NCBI GenBank assembly: GCA_948567375.1
Contig: OX419760.1
Coordinates: 27,342,001-27,406,000, forward strand
Origin: Lunularia cruciata
Lineage: Eukaryota > Streptophyta > Marchantiopsida > Lunulariales > Lunulariaceae
Reading direction: 5' to 3'
Length of the DNA: 64,000 nucleotides
Numbering within the stretch: position 1 is the first letter of the stretch; the number at the start of each line of letters is the position of its first letter. Position numbers and translations under genes: made by a program. Below, one piece after another: positions 25,165-37,100 of this stretch. The notes beneath the pieces were generated by a model that searched no databases, had not been told where the DNA came from, and worked only from the letters and a program-made list of their open reading frames with translations.

Positions 25165-28100
25165 GAGAGTGCGACCGTGTAGAAAAATGAAGGATGAGAA
25201 GATACCATCAAGCCGTACAAGGGAGAGACAAAAAAGGTAAAATGAGGCTAAACCCCAATATAGTCTATATGAGAAATCTGCCCTACCGCACCTAAGATAT
25301 CCGAGCTATGCAAGTCGTACAGTCTACAAACAACTGGACCATCTGAAGAAACATCACCTAATGTGATTGCTCTCCTATGGATTGCTCCAGCTATTGCACT
25401 CTGTAGAGCAATGTACACACACTGTCTACAACATGCTACAAAGTATGAGAGTGAGAGTGGTACCCCTTGACGCCTAACATGATAAGCTCTCGCGCACTCC
25501 CTAACCAATGTGTCTAATGTCGTATCCATTGCTCCATATAACTCCAAGGCTAGAGGAACAAAGAGGGGACCTCGCTGCATGCCCCTAAACTTGGAGACCT
25601 TGTGACTTGTTGTTGCACTCGCAGCCCATCTAGGGGGATGTGTAATCACTCCCTTCAAAAGTATATCCCACGTAGGGTCCGTAACCACAACATCCGCTAT
25701 TGTCACCTTATATCACGGACCAAGTATAAGTCCGCCCTTACATGTGTCATTTGCAAAACATACGAACGCTTTCTCCAAGCCAAGTATCCACTCTCTCGTG
25801 CCATAGCAAACACTAAGTCCTTAATAGCATCATGTGCAGCTATCCTCTCTCCTCTAAAAAGACACAATGTCATATGTACCCCTACTACATCTAGTGTAGA
25901 ACCACACTCACAAGTGAGTAATGAAGATACAGATAGGTGGACCAAACCTAGGTCATCGCTGTATAGAAGGTAGCTAGTGTGAGCCTGAATGCCTTAATAC
26001 ACGATTGAACTAGGATCCAAGAGCCTGCACCCTTGTCAGAGCAAGAGCAAAGACGTGCTCTAGTAGCCTGAGGAATGGACAAGTCAACTAAGAGAAAATG
26101 TAACGTATACTCACACTATTTCTCCATCAAGGAAGACTATAAACCTCTAGTCCAATCTGACAATAATGAAGCAAAAGATGGAAATTTCTCTCATGTACGT
26201 GAGGATAGACTATCTCTCATCTACCGCAATAACATCTAGAGAGAGAAGGATCTCCCTTCCACCTCTATCACATAAGTCTCCAAAATTTCCTATCAACAAC
26301 CACAAAATGAGAGGAAAGTAGGGGTGCCAAGAGAGCCCAACTATCCAAAAATGCTATAGGTGTTGTCTTCTCCATAGATAGTAAGCCAACCATCCCTCCA
26401 CATGAGATTGGCAAAGCCATCTACGTGCAAAATCCCTTGTCATACTCCAATAATATCATGAAAGACTCCCATAATCCCCCTACCAAAGGCTCTCAAATGT
26501 GATAAGAAGGACGATGAAGGAAGAAGTGTACGGATGAGGTAGGATGATCGACAAGCAATACTTGAGGAGAGTATACCAAATTCCATTTGTACATCTCCTA
26601 GTAATAGAAGGTTATCCATAAGGAGAACATCCTCTACAAGGGCAATGTATAAGAAGCGTATGACAAAATCCTCAAATCTTACTTGCACTCCAAGAATATG
26701 TAGTCCATCTTTAGATGTGATACACCCCTCTAGAAGCTCAAGGTGGGATACCTAAAGGGAACCATGCCCTGCACTTTGACACCTTGACTCTCAAGCCTAC
26801 TAGATGTAGCTCTGTAGTCAAACGGTCAAAGGTTTACCTAATCTGATCTACGGGGCCCACGATGTGTGTATCATCTGCCAAAGAAAGAAATACACAACTT
26901 GGCATGGCCAAAGTAGTAAATACAAGAGCTCTAAAGTGAACCATGTCAAATAAAAGTCCCCCTAAAGGATCTCTCTGATGTGTACCAACAATTGACTCCA
27001 AGACAATGACTCTCTCTTGTGAACAACCATGCTTGTAGTAAAGGGAAGCAAGAGAACCATAAAAAGACCACACAAAAGGAATAAGATTTGCCAAGGATCC
27101 ACCAGCCTCCCTAAGCTCTCTAAGTGTAATACTCCGAGGACAAGAGAAAAGAGAAAACACATATTACACACTCAACATTCAATGCCCCAAAGGAGCACCT
27201 TCTCTTTATTATATAGACAAAGAGTATCTCCTCCAAAGAAGCTCCACCATAGGATTAGGCACACAGATAGATGACATGTCAACAAGCTCCACCCTTGGAT
27301 AACTTACTTGGATGGGTGACATTTCAGTCTAGGTCCTATCTGGTTGGTCAAAAAAAGCTTTGACCAAAGGGAATCTTTTAGGGAATCTTCTTGTAGGAGT
27401 CTCAGAATCACGTAAGGTATCGTTGGAAAGCTCTTGACGAGACAAACTGAGGGAGGAGGGAAGGCTGACCTTTCTTCCATTGGAGGTAAATTGCACATTT
27501 TCGAGGCCTAATTCATCCGTTTAGGCCTCCAAAATTACCTTCAAAGATTTCAGGCATATTTTGTACTCCATTAATATAAGTCCCCTTTTGGTGATACCTC
27601 TTTATGATATGTTTAGTCCATCATGTGTAACATCCTTCCAAATGTTACCAAACCAATACTCACCTTTAAATCATATGTCTAGCTATTGGTTCTAAGGTTC
27701 TCAAGTATATCTCGGTTTTTGCTCACTAAAAGTACTCTTTTGGTGATACTTCTGTCTGATCTATTTTGACCATCATGTATAACATCATTCTAGATGTTAC
27801 CAAACCAAATTTCACATCTGGATCATATGGCTAGCTCTTGGTATTACATAAAGATGGATGTCCGTGAGATAGTATTAAAAATATTCTCAACATCTATCCG
27901 TAAGACGACCCACTCCAGGTGGATATCTAGGAGTGCACTAATGCCTATAGATATAAACTCACATCCTCTAAGTATAATTGATGTGGATTGAGGTGATGTC
28001 AAAAGTGAGAACATGCTAAAAGACAATGGTACGACTAACCAAATGCAAAAAGGTCTCTCCAATAGCAATTGATCTATTGTCCCCATGTCCTTCTCCATCG

Positions 28101-28800
28101 TGAGAAGATGACTAGCACCTAACACTTGATTAATAAACATAGGAATAGCTCTTCTCGCTATTGTTGCAACCATCTGAAACTCGATAAAATAACTCGATAA
28201 AACCACTAGAAAGTTATATGCCTAAAAGAAATCTCTAAGGTGCTTATAAACCATCCCTAACAAACCTCTTGAGGAAAGGCGAGGGGCAATGCACAATGTT
28301 TATGCAACAAGCAACCTATCAAGACATAAAGGTTGCTCATGTTGATAATCTATGACCTCTAGTGGTAATCTCTCTATTGCTATAAGATGTAGTGAGTGTA
28401 AGGAAAAGATAACCTTATCAATAGGACTTGCCATAGACAAAGGGTGTAGCGCTCGTGTTGCTCTACTAAACTCTCTTGCCTGATTCAATGTCTTACACTA
28501 TGTTAATCGAATGTACTCTATGGTATTTTGTGGCAAAACTTGTCTCCTAATATGTATATCCCTAACAAACTCCTCTTGAAGTGCTACCCAATCCTCCCTT
28601 GGAATTGATGAAATCTAACAACCACTTTTCTATGCCTCGCATGCCCCTCTCTAGCATAACGAAGACACCATCGATGGAGTAAGAGAAATAGGAACCATGC
28701 TAACTTTTCCAAAGGATCACGTGCCAAACTATCAAGTGGTAAGCAAAAAGTCTATCTAGCCTCATCATGGAATGTGCGGGGGTAGCCTATGGAATAGACA
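25165..28800 (-). mobile_element. Decayed LINE (non-LTR retrotransposon) with reverse transcriptase
   Basis: Read on the minus strand, pieces in several frames follow the order of a non-LTR retrotransposon ORF2. An upstream part near 28300-28760 includes RDPLEKLAWFLFLLLHRWCL. Reverse transcriptase motifs follow: WVVLRIDVENIFNTISR (27860-27915), LREAGGSLANLIPF (27060-27105), GTHQRDPLGGLLF (about 26940-26985) and the catalytic LADDTH (about 26864-26881). A C-terminal part has GERIAAHDAIKDLVF and ADVVVTDPTW (25680-25870), with a final block ending near 25248. The 3' untranslated end runs to the GCGGTCGC terminus at about 25165. Many stops and frame changes make it inactive. A solo LTR interrupts the reverse transcriptase. 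The 5' limit near 28800 is approximate. Confidence 0.8.
27125..27848 (-). mobile_element. Solo LTR of the gypsy element, inserted in the LINE
   Basis: It starts TGTAATACTCCGAGGACAAG and ends TTGGTATTACA, matching the LTRs at 55487-56223 and 61325-62065 over its whole length. No internal gag-pol region is attached. On the LINE strand the flanks read CTTTA and CTTAG, consistent with a 5-bp target duplication that lost one base. Removing the LTR rejoins the reverse transcriptase reading SRTSIF to RELREAGG. It therefore arose by insertion followed by LTR-LTR recombination. Orientation is assigned from the complete element, whose genes are on the minus strand. Confidence 0.9.
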
Positions 28801-31195
28801 TGTACATGACAAACTAGTCTCAAATAATCCCAAAATGCAACCCGTCAAAGAAGTTAACCACTCTCACAACTCGATCAATATCCTTGGAACAGTCAATGAA
28901 TGGATAGAAGAAGCTTGCGTAATACCAAATGTCATTGTTATCAATGTGATCACTCACCTCACATGAAGATCCCAAGTGATCCAATTCTAATCCTTGTGTA
29001 TCTTTTTCATCTGAGACTTTACTCCTTGCAAGGTAAATCATCGATGACACACCCAGCATGGTGTATCTCAAGCCGCCCCACATGGAGAGATGTAACTATA
29101 GCTAACACAAGAATAACAATAATAACAAATGATATTCTTTTCCATACCTCTTCATATAGTCAAAATCACAATCCTTCAAGTCCAAACTCATTTAAAAAAA
29201 TAGAATTTCTACAAACTTTAACAATTATAAACTCTCACCATTTTCAATTATCATACAATTTTAAATTAAATTTCCATAAAATTTAATTATGAAAAAAAAT
29301 AATTTAATTCCTAATCCTTCCCTCTCCAAGTGCAATGATCCCTCTAAATTTCTTTTAAAATTGTAAAAATTTTCATAATTTATTACTCAATTCACCTTAA
29401 TCCTTCATCTAGATGCCAATAGAACCAAAATAAAAACTAATTCCATCTAGATGCCAAATGGAACCAAAATAAAGAAACGAAACAGATCTACTATTCACTC
29501 TGTATGCTAGATAACTCTCATAAAATATAGATCTTTCTTCTAGCTCTCTCCTCTCCCATCCCCACACTCTCCCGAATACCTGATCACCCGATCCCATATA
29601 CCCGTTACTTATAGTTGTTAGTTATTTACCATGTAACCTAGTCCCTTCCCTCTTAAAGAGACTTCGCCTCGCTGAACGACAATGTCTGTTTTACTTTGCA
29701 GTGAAAAAGAGACCTTGTGAATGGAAAAAGTAAAGCGTACCCAGGTTTTACAGCATCTTGCGTAAGGGAATCTGCGCTTTAAGCTTAAAATATAGTACTT
29801 GAAGAGCACTTGCACTCTACTTTGCTCCTGTCTCTTCAGCCTTTCACCTTCTCATCCTGCACTACCACACATTTTCTTCCTGGTGCTCCTGCGAATGAGC
29901 AGCCGGACTAGCAGGAAAGCAAGTGATACACTAGGAAGGGGCCGCAAGACAATACAAAATCGCGGAACCGGCAACGTTGCTGTTTGGTTGCAGACTTTAG
30001 CTACCGTGTTAGTCGAGAGTCCACGTACTCAAGTCTCTGATGTCTCGTCCACATGCAACAGTAACTATTACACTTGCTAGTACGAAGACAAATTTGTTTG
30101 TCAATTCCTTGCAATCCTTCACGAACGCGATCAGAAAATGGACAATCTATCTTTTGGTGTGTCCACTCCAAGCAAATGTGTTCGGTCATGTTGACGGAGG
30201 CCTGTGTACTCCAAACTCTTTATTTGAAATGTTCAGAATTCGGACGCTGCGAGGGCAGTTTTCTAGGCCTCCTGGATTCATGTATGTATCATGGTTTACA
30301 AAAGGGTCTGTCTAAGAGAGTTATCTTAACGAACCCATGGCCTAGTGTGACTGCTTTAAAAATCTCGCGCTCCTGGACTCGGGTAACGATGAGGACGAGC
30401 AGAACTCAAGCCAGGAAAATGTCCACGATATAAAACATTTGAGGAACCGCACTCAAGATACTTACAGCCAGTGCGAACGACCCAAAATCACCGACTTCTT
30501 CCCGAGCAAATATGCTCACTTCATAATTTCTCCATAAAGGAGTAAGAATGCCTAAATTATGTGCTTCATTCACACCTCCGCATTGAAGGAGCCTACTATT
30601 AACTAAAGTCAGATCCTACATATTTACTTTTCTCACAAACGGATTGCAGATCTGCCAGAGTTATGACCCAGATAGCTGCAAACGTTACTTCGTGTGTACA
30701 TCAGGCTTCTGTCTACTGCGATGTACGACCAGACATCCAAGAATTGCTGCGACCTGGGAAGGCATGATCCACAAACTGTCAGTATCATCCAAGTTCAGGA
30801 ACAAAATGCTGATCAGAAATTTTGAGATTTAAATGTGGTAGTCACAAGTAAGCAATTAACTATCTTGCGAGTCCGAAATGTAACGAAATTGAAACCTCTC
30901 CAGCATACATACATTTGATCACTGAGGGCGTTGACTGAGGGTACCATCACTGAATCCACAAGCCCCAAGAACTCCGTTGATGGGATGAGCTGAGCATCAC
31001 TCCTCACCCCAACTGGCGTCTTGGTCTCTGAAGCGTCGAGTTACAAAATCACATGACTAATGTGAGGTCAGCCAATCATATAGTCGCAGGACTTGAAGCC
31101 ATTTCAACGTACCAGCCTTGAATACTCCCTAGCATAATAATCCCAAAATGAGTGACGGAATCACCAAACCGGATGCAGAGTGTACAGTTTCAGAT
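28801..31195. other. Intergenic stretch and probable 3' UTR of the TIC gene
   Basis: No gene is recognised. About 29090-29420 is AT-rich (AATTTAATTATG and similar). The part from about 30400 to 31195 should hold the 3' UTR of the minus-strand TIC gene ending at 31196. Open frames at 29799-30433 and 30813-31007 show no family resemblance or plausible splice structure. Confidence 0.45.
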
Positions 31196-34100
31196 TCAAG
31201 GTTGCACGGCACTTGACGTTTGACCAAGTATCCCAGATTGCCCACTTTGACTATTGGAACTGGTGCCTGCCGGAGTAGAAAGCGATGGCTGGTTGGACGA
31301 AGGCCCATGGCCTTGACTTGCCATGGTCATCTGATTAGCAGATGCTGATGAGCTACCAAACATTGGCCGCCCGTCCGATCCCACGTGTGGACTAGAATTG
31401 AGTCCACTGCTGTTAGCTGAGCCATTGTTTGACATTCCATGAGAACCAGGTGAGTTGTTGCTAGACGACAAGCTCGGAGGAGCTACAGAAAGCATAAGCC
31501 CGCTTCTCGATCCAATACCTTCTCCATAATTACTGCCAGCAAATTGACCACCCATGGCCTTCCCACCAGAAGCACCCCCAGATGAGGGACGTTGCGGCAT
31601 TGTTTGCATATTTAACGATCCGGGAGGCATCCTGGAGGGGGATGAACCCGACATCATACGCATCCCGTTCATCTGCTCCTGACCGTTAGCATCTGCAGGT
31701 AATTCATGTGTAAGAATGTTAAGTCTTTGATGTGATACGAAACAGAACGCTGAAACATGTGACGACTGCCTCATGCACAATCCTTATCCACACTTGTTCG
31801 CTCCAGTCAGTACAGACATGAACTACATCTTTCAAAGCAAGGCCATGATGAGACGTATGATTATGATTTGCTTATGTAGAATTTGAAATTCTAATGTAAA
31901 TGATAGTCTTATTTTCATGGAATACCGGAAGTGCATATTTTATGCTATTGATGAGATATGCTTTGCAATCCAACATCCAATATCCTGATAGTATCCTGAC
32001 ATTGAACTGTTGTCATAAATAGAGTGCAGTCTAACTCATACCGAGTCTTCCATCATAAGACCTATGAAACAAGAAAAGCTTTTGTGGCTACAAAGAACTA
32101 AGGAGAGCTACACACCCGACATAGACTTCTGATCAGCAGACTTTCCACCAGCACCTGCATTCGACGTAGCTTGGATGTAAGGTGATCCAGGACCATTACG
32201 AGGGCTGCTTGATTGTTGTTGGCCACCTGATACGAATGGTGCGTGCAGGAAAGCGGGCCCACTGGTGTGACCTCTCTGTGTATTCGGGTTCGGAAGAGCC
32301 ATCCCAGTGCCGCTCATACCAGCCTTATTGCCTCCTGAATGTGATCTTGAACCTTGGCCTTGGGAATTGGACATACCATCCGAGCCGGAAGCACGTGAAG
32401 TATTCGAGCTATTCCCATTACTTCCGGTTGCCAAAGTAAGAGTAGGAGGACCTAGAGATAAGTTGCCATTCGTCGCAGGACCAGAGAACGACGTCGGAAC
32501 CCCCTGCATGTGCTGCTGTTGTTGTTGATGGATTTGAGGTGCAGAATGCTGGTGCTGGTTTGGAGGTTGCGAGGATGTGGGACTTGCCTGCTGATGCATC
32601 TGTTGTGTCGACTGTTGCTGAGACTGCTGATTCATCACATTCTGCTGCTGGGAAAGTGAATTCATGGGAGAACCAGGAGACTGCTGATGCTGTTGAAACG
32701 AAGGATTCTGCAAAAACATCTGTTGCTGTCTCATCTGAAGTTGCATCTGTTGTTGCTGCTGCTGGTGCAGCTTCTGAGCCTGTTGCTGCGAATTCATGTG
32801 TGCTTGTTGCTGGTACTGCTGTTGTTGGGCGGGACTCAGTGACTGCGATTGTTGAGACGTCTGCTGGAGAGGGGAGTGCTGAGGTGGCTGTAGCTGTTGT
32901 GAGTGCAGTTGAGATACACTTTGCTGCTGTGACTGCTGCTGAAGATGATGTTGGCCCTGCCCTTGTTGCTGCGGAGAAGGCTTAGAGGGCAGATTCTGCA
33001 CTAGAGGGCTAGGACCCAGTATTGAGGAGACATGTGATGGACCACTAGCAGGGGTGTTCCGTTTACCAGCAACTCCTCCAGGAGGTTTATGGGACAAGGG
33101 AAAAGGCCCTTTAGGTCCAGAAGTACTTTTTGGAGCACTACTCATTGTAGACTTAGATGGCGGAGGTAAGGGAGGTAGGGGCATGCCAGTAGATGTTGGT
33201 TGACCACCTTGGTTACCTGGGGAAAGTCTTGAGGGAGGCCCAGGATTGGAAGCCACTTGTACCTGCGGCCTCGCTTGTTGTTGTCCCTGATTTTGAGATT
33301 TCGCAATTGCGGCTGCAAGCACGGCCTGAGGTGCAGCGCCTGATGGGGTGGGCATTGAACCCAGAGGCCGATTTGAAAGCTTAAGCGAATGCTGTGGTAC
33401 CGGTCCCTGTCTTGACCCTTGGCTAGTTGGTGCACCGTTAGGTCCTGGTAGAGACAAGCTCTGGCCGGAACCTTTGCTCGACAACGGGCCCCCCATTGGA
33501 TTTCTATCCGAAAATGATAACGGAGACTGAGCAGATCCCACGGTGGAAGCACCCCCGGATCCTGGTGCTGCTCCAGATCCACGAGGTAAAATGCCACGTT
33601 GATTGCCCTGCTGCTGCTGTTGCTGTTTCGGATTTTGACCGCCTGGTGGAGCAGGTGTTGTTTGCTGAAGGCTGCTTCCACTCGCGGCAGGTCCCGACCG
33701 TGAAGCCATAATCGCCGATGTTGAACTCATTAGATTCAAGGTTGGACCAACGTTCCCCGTCATTCTTGAAGCTGCCGGTCCGCTTCCAGTAGGGGAACCT
33801 TGCATGCTTGCAGAGCTTTCCAGATCGACCCTTGATAGACCAGATGAGGAGTTCATTCCTCGCTTGGTAGGTCCTTTCCTTTCATCCCCCGGGTCCCTAC
33901 CATTTCTGCCGTTGAAAGCACCGCCCTCGTTCACACCACCTCTATCGTCACCAGGTTGGCCGGCACCAGCCCTCTGCATTGGCACACCTCGCTGCTGTTG
34001 TTGACCTTGTTGCAAAGGGTGCTGGTGTGACTGCCCCGCGACTCCCTGGTGATGTTGTTGCACATGACCTCTGTTTGGATCTCCTCCCATGCTTTGGAGC

Positions 34101-37100
34101 ATAGCATGTCCTTGCGGAGCCATTACTGCTGCTACTGGTGCAAGCCCTAAAGGTCCAGGACCTCTATTAATGGCAGTCATTGACATGGAAGAAAATGTCT
34201 GTGAGGACTGCTGCTCGATACCCTTTAGTGTCATTTGTAGAGCTGGACCACTCCCATGATGTTGTACAACCACCTGTTGCTGTTGCTGCAATTGAGACGC
34301 CAGATTAGATTGTTGCTGGGCAGCAAGCTGTCCTGCAGCTTGATGTTGTTGTTGCTGTTGCTGCTGATGCTGTTGTTGTTGTTGTTGTTTTTGTTGTTGT
34401 TGCTGCTGCTGCTGTTGTTGTTGCTGCTGCTGCTTGGCTTGTTTTGCTCCCATTGCATTAATTAGGGTGAAATCCTGGGGAGGAAGACCTTGCATGCCGG
34501 CACCAAGAACCACCGGTGCAGGCGGGTTGACGTTTGACACAGGCACGTTGGTACTCGACTGACCGTACATACTTCTTTGCAATAAAGGAAATTTGCTTTC
34601 AGCAGTGGAACTGCTCTCAACTGCGGGATTTCCTTCCCTGTCCGCAGGTCTTTGCAATTGCTGAGAACTCGACCCTTGTGGGTGCTGCTGTTGCGAGTGA
34701 GAAGGTGACTGCGAGGGCGGGGCCAAAGACGACTGCTGCTGGTGTTGAGGAGAATTCGGCGGAAAACTGCGGCCCGGTTGCTGTGAATTATTTTGTTGCT
34801 TTTGGGTCGATCCACCTCCAGTACTTCCTCCTGCCGATTGTTGCTGCACCTGTTGTGGGGCATGAGAAGGTGGATGCGGCACCAGGTGGGTTGTATAATA
34901 AGGGCTGCTGAAAAACTGAGCAGCCTGCAGAGGAGCATTGAACACCAAAGCTCGATTAACGGACCACACTAAATTCACCGGTGTACTTGACTTCATCGAT
35001 TGCTAGGCACCGCATCAACAACGCCTATTGTCTTGGTGAGGACAAGATTAAAAAATATATCTCGACAATGATACAAGAGTGAAAACGGAATATGTGTAAA
35101 TTACCTGTTGTGGACCAATGTGCCCTGGTGGACCAGTAAAAGTTGGAGGTCCAAAGTGAGCAGGTGTCTGGAAAGGAAACGGGAAAGCACCTTGCTGCAT
35201 CACAGCCTGCAGGTAGTGGGCCTGAGCCTGTGCTGCAGCAGCCTGGGTGTTGGACCCGTTGCCAGCAACAGGCCCTGGACCTGGTACGACTATGTTGGAA
35301 CCAGTTGCGCCAGCGGAGCTTCCAGTCAAATGGACGGGTCCGGTCCCATGCCCAGGACCAGATCCGGTTCCTCCGTTTGCAACAGTCACAGCAGCGGCGA
35401 CAACGGTCCCTGCAGCACTCGTACCCGCTTGAAGTCCAGATAAACCCAAACCAGGACCAGCCTGAAGCCAACACTTGGCGTTAAATTGGTGGTGTGCACT
35501 TATCAGACGCTCTTCAAGCATATTTTAGTAATGAAATATAGAACTCGTTGTAAGCAACCCAGTTCTGTACCCGCGTAGTAGGTTTCAGTAGTAGGGATAT
35601 AATTTCTCGTTCACTTTCACTTTCTTAGGTTGGAGAGAAAGTGAAAGTGAAGGAGAAATTATATCCCTACTACTGAAACCGTGTTTCCACAATCAATTAC
35701 ACATTAGCCGTAGGCTGAGAACACCAGAACTTTTTGATTCATCAGACAAAGGCTTGTTGATTTCTTAAAGTATTGGTACATGGAGGTAAGCCCTTCAGGT
35801 GCGTGACACACTTTTGAGGCATACAGGATGTTCAGATTTTCACCTGAAGGGACAACGAAGGAGCAACTTGTGTTGGGTGCTGGTGTTGCTGCGTCGGTTG
35901 TTTCCTTGTCATGCCTTCCATATACGGCCTTTCCTTGACCTGGGAACTTGCTGCTGCCAAAGCAGCTGGCCCTAGGCCCCGTTCACTAGCAGTACCAACA
36001 AGTCCAGGGACGGGTCCTCCACCTGCAACCACGCTACCTCCAGCAGCGCCACTCATGGCACCTACTAAAGGTCCTCCTGGGCCAGAGCCAAAGACTGTTT
36101 CGGAAGCTGGATGGTTCAAATTGTAAGGCTTGGAACCGTAGAGGCTAGCAGCAGAATTTTGAAATGCGGCGGCTTGTAAGTATGGATGTCTGTGTAGTTG
36201 TTGCTGCAAGTCGATATAATGTGCAATGTGTACATGAAATGCACAACGTTTCCAAGGCACCTGGTGGCGTGATGCTTGCAGGATGAACGGATGCGGCAAC
36301 TGCAGTTCACAGACGTCTGATTAGTTACTCACAAATAGCAAGAAAGAACTATGACACTGAGTCACGACATTCAAAGTGTAACAAGGGTCCTTCATCTGGT
36401 TGACCATTCTCTCGTCTAATCCGCGCAGATACACCAACCTAGCGCTTAGGCACATCCTTACTCCTTTTACAACCACCATTTCAAGAACCCACCTCTCTGG
36501 GTAAGCGACTGCAGAGTTTCAGTTCCATTCTTATCTTCTACTGGATTAAACTCGCTCAACCCGCAGTTTCATCAAACGCAAATTCTTTCAACATGAACTT
36601 TTGAGTATGCTTGGATTGTATCCACAAAGTATGTTCGAGGTTCACCTACTAATACCAATCGACCTTCTACACTGGTCATACTACGCGCATTTTAAGAGTC
36701 CACGACACGTATTGCTCAGATTTACCTATGTATTGCTCAGATTACACGTATTTTACCTCAGATTACCTCAGATTTACCTACGTATGGCTCAGATTTACAC
36801 GTATTTTACCTACTCAGCGATTTGTAACCAAATCCCGCTCTGGCGAGACAATAAATGCAAATACAGGCAATATACCTGGATTCCTGAAGAGGGACTCTCG
36901 TCAACTGGGGCAGCTCCTGGAATAGAAGCTGCTCCGGGCCAGGGCCCGGCTGGCGCCGCTGCAGCTGATCCGTAATATCTGAGCAACACTCAAGGGAGTT
37001 TAGTTCGCGCTCATTGTCCAGAGATATTCTTCCAAGTTAAAACAACGAACCAAATTACAACACCAAATAGGTATTTGATGCATCCCGGTTAAGCTTACCC

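Noticed and set aside
23331-25290. Three like-oriented repeats first considered as LTRs of a short retrotransposon (TRIM)
   Set aside because: No primer-binding site or polypurine tract between them, and the copy at 25165 is plainly the LINE 3' end.
25602-25973. Plus-strand 123-codon frame
   Set aside because: Antisense of the LINE C-terminal coding region.
34256-34465. Plus-strand frame of almost pure Leu
   Set aside because: Antisense of the TIC poly-Gln tract; CTG/TTG runs on the plus strand simply read as Leu.
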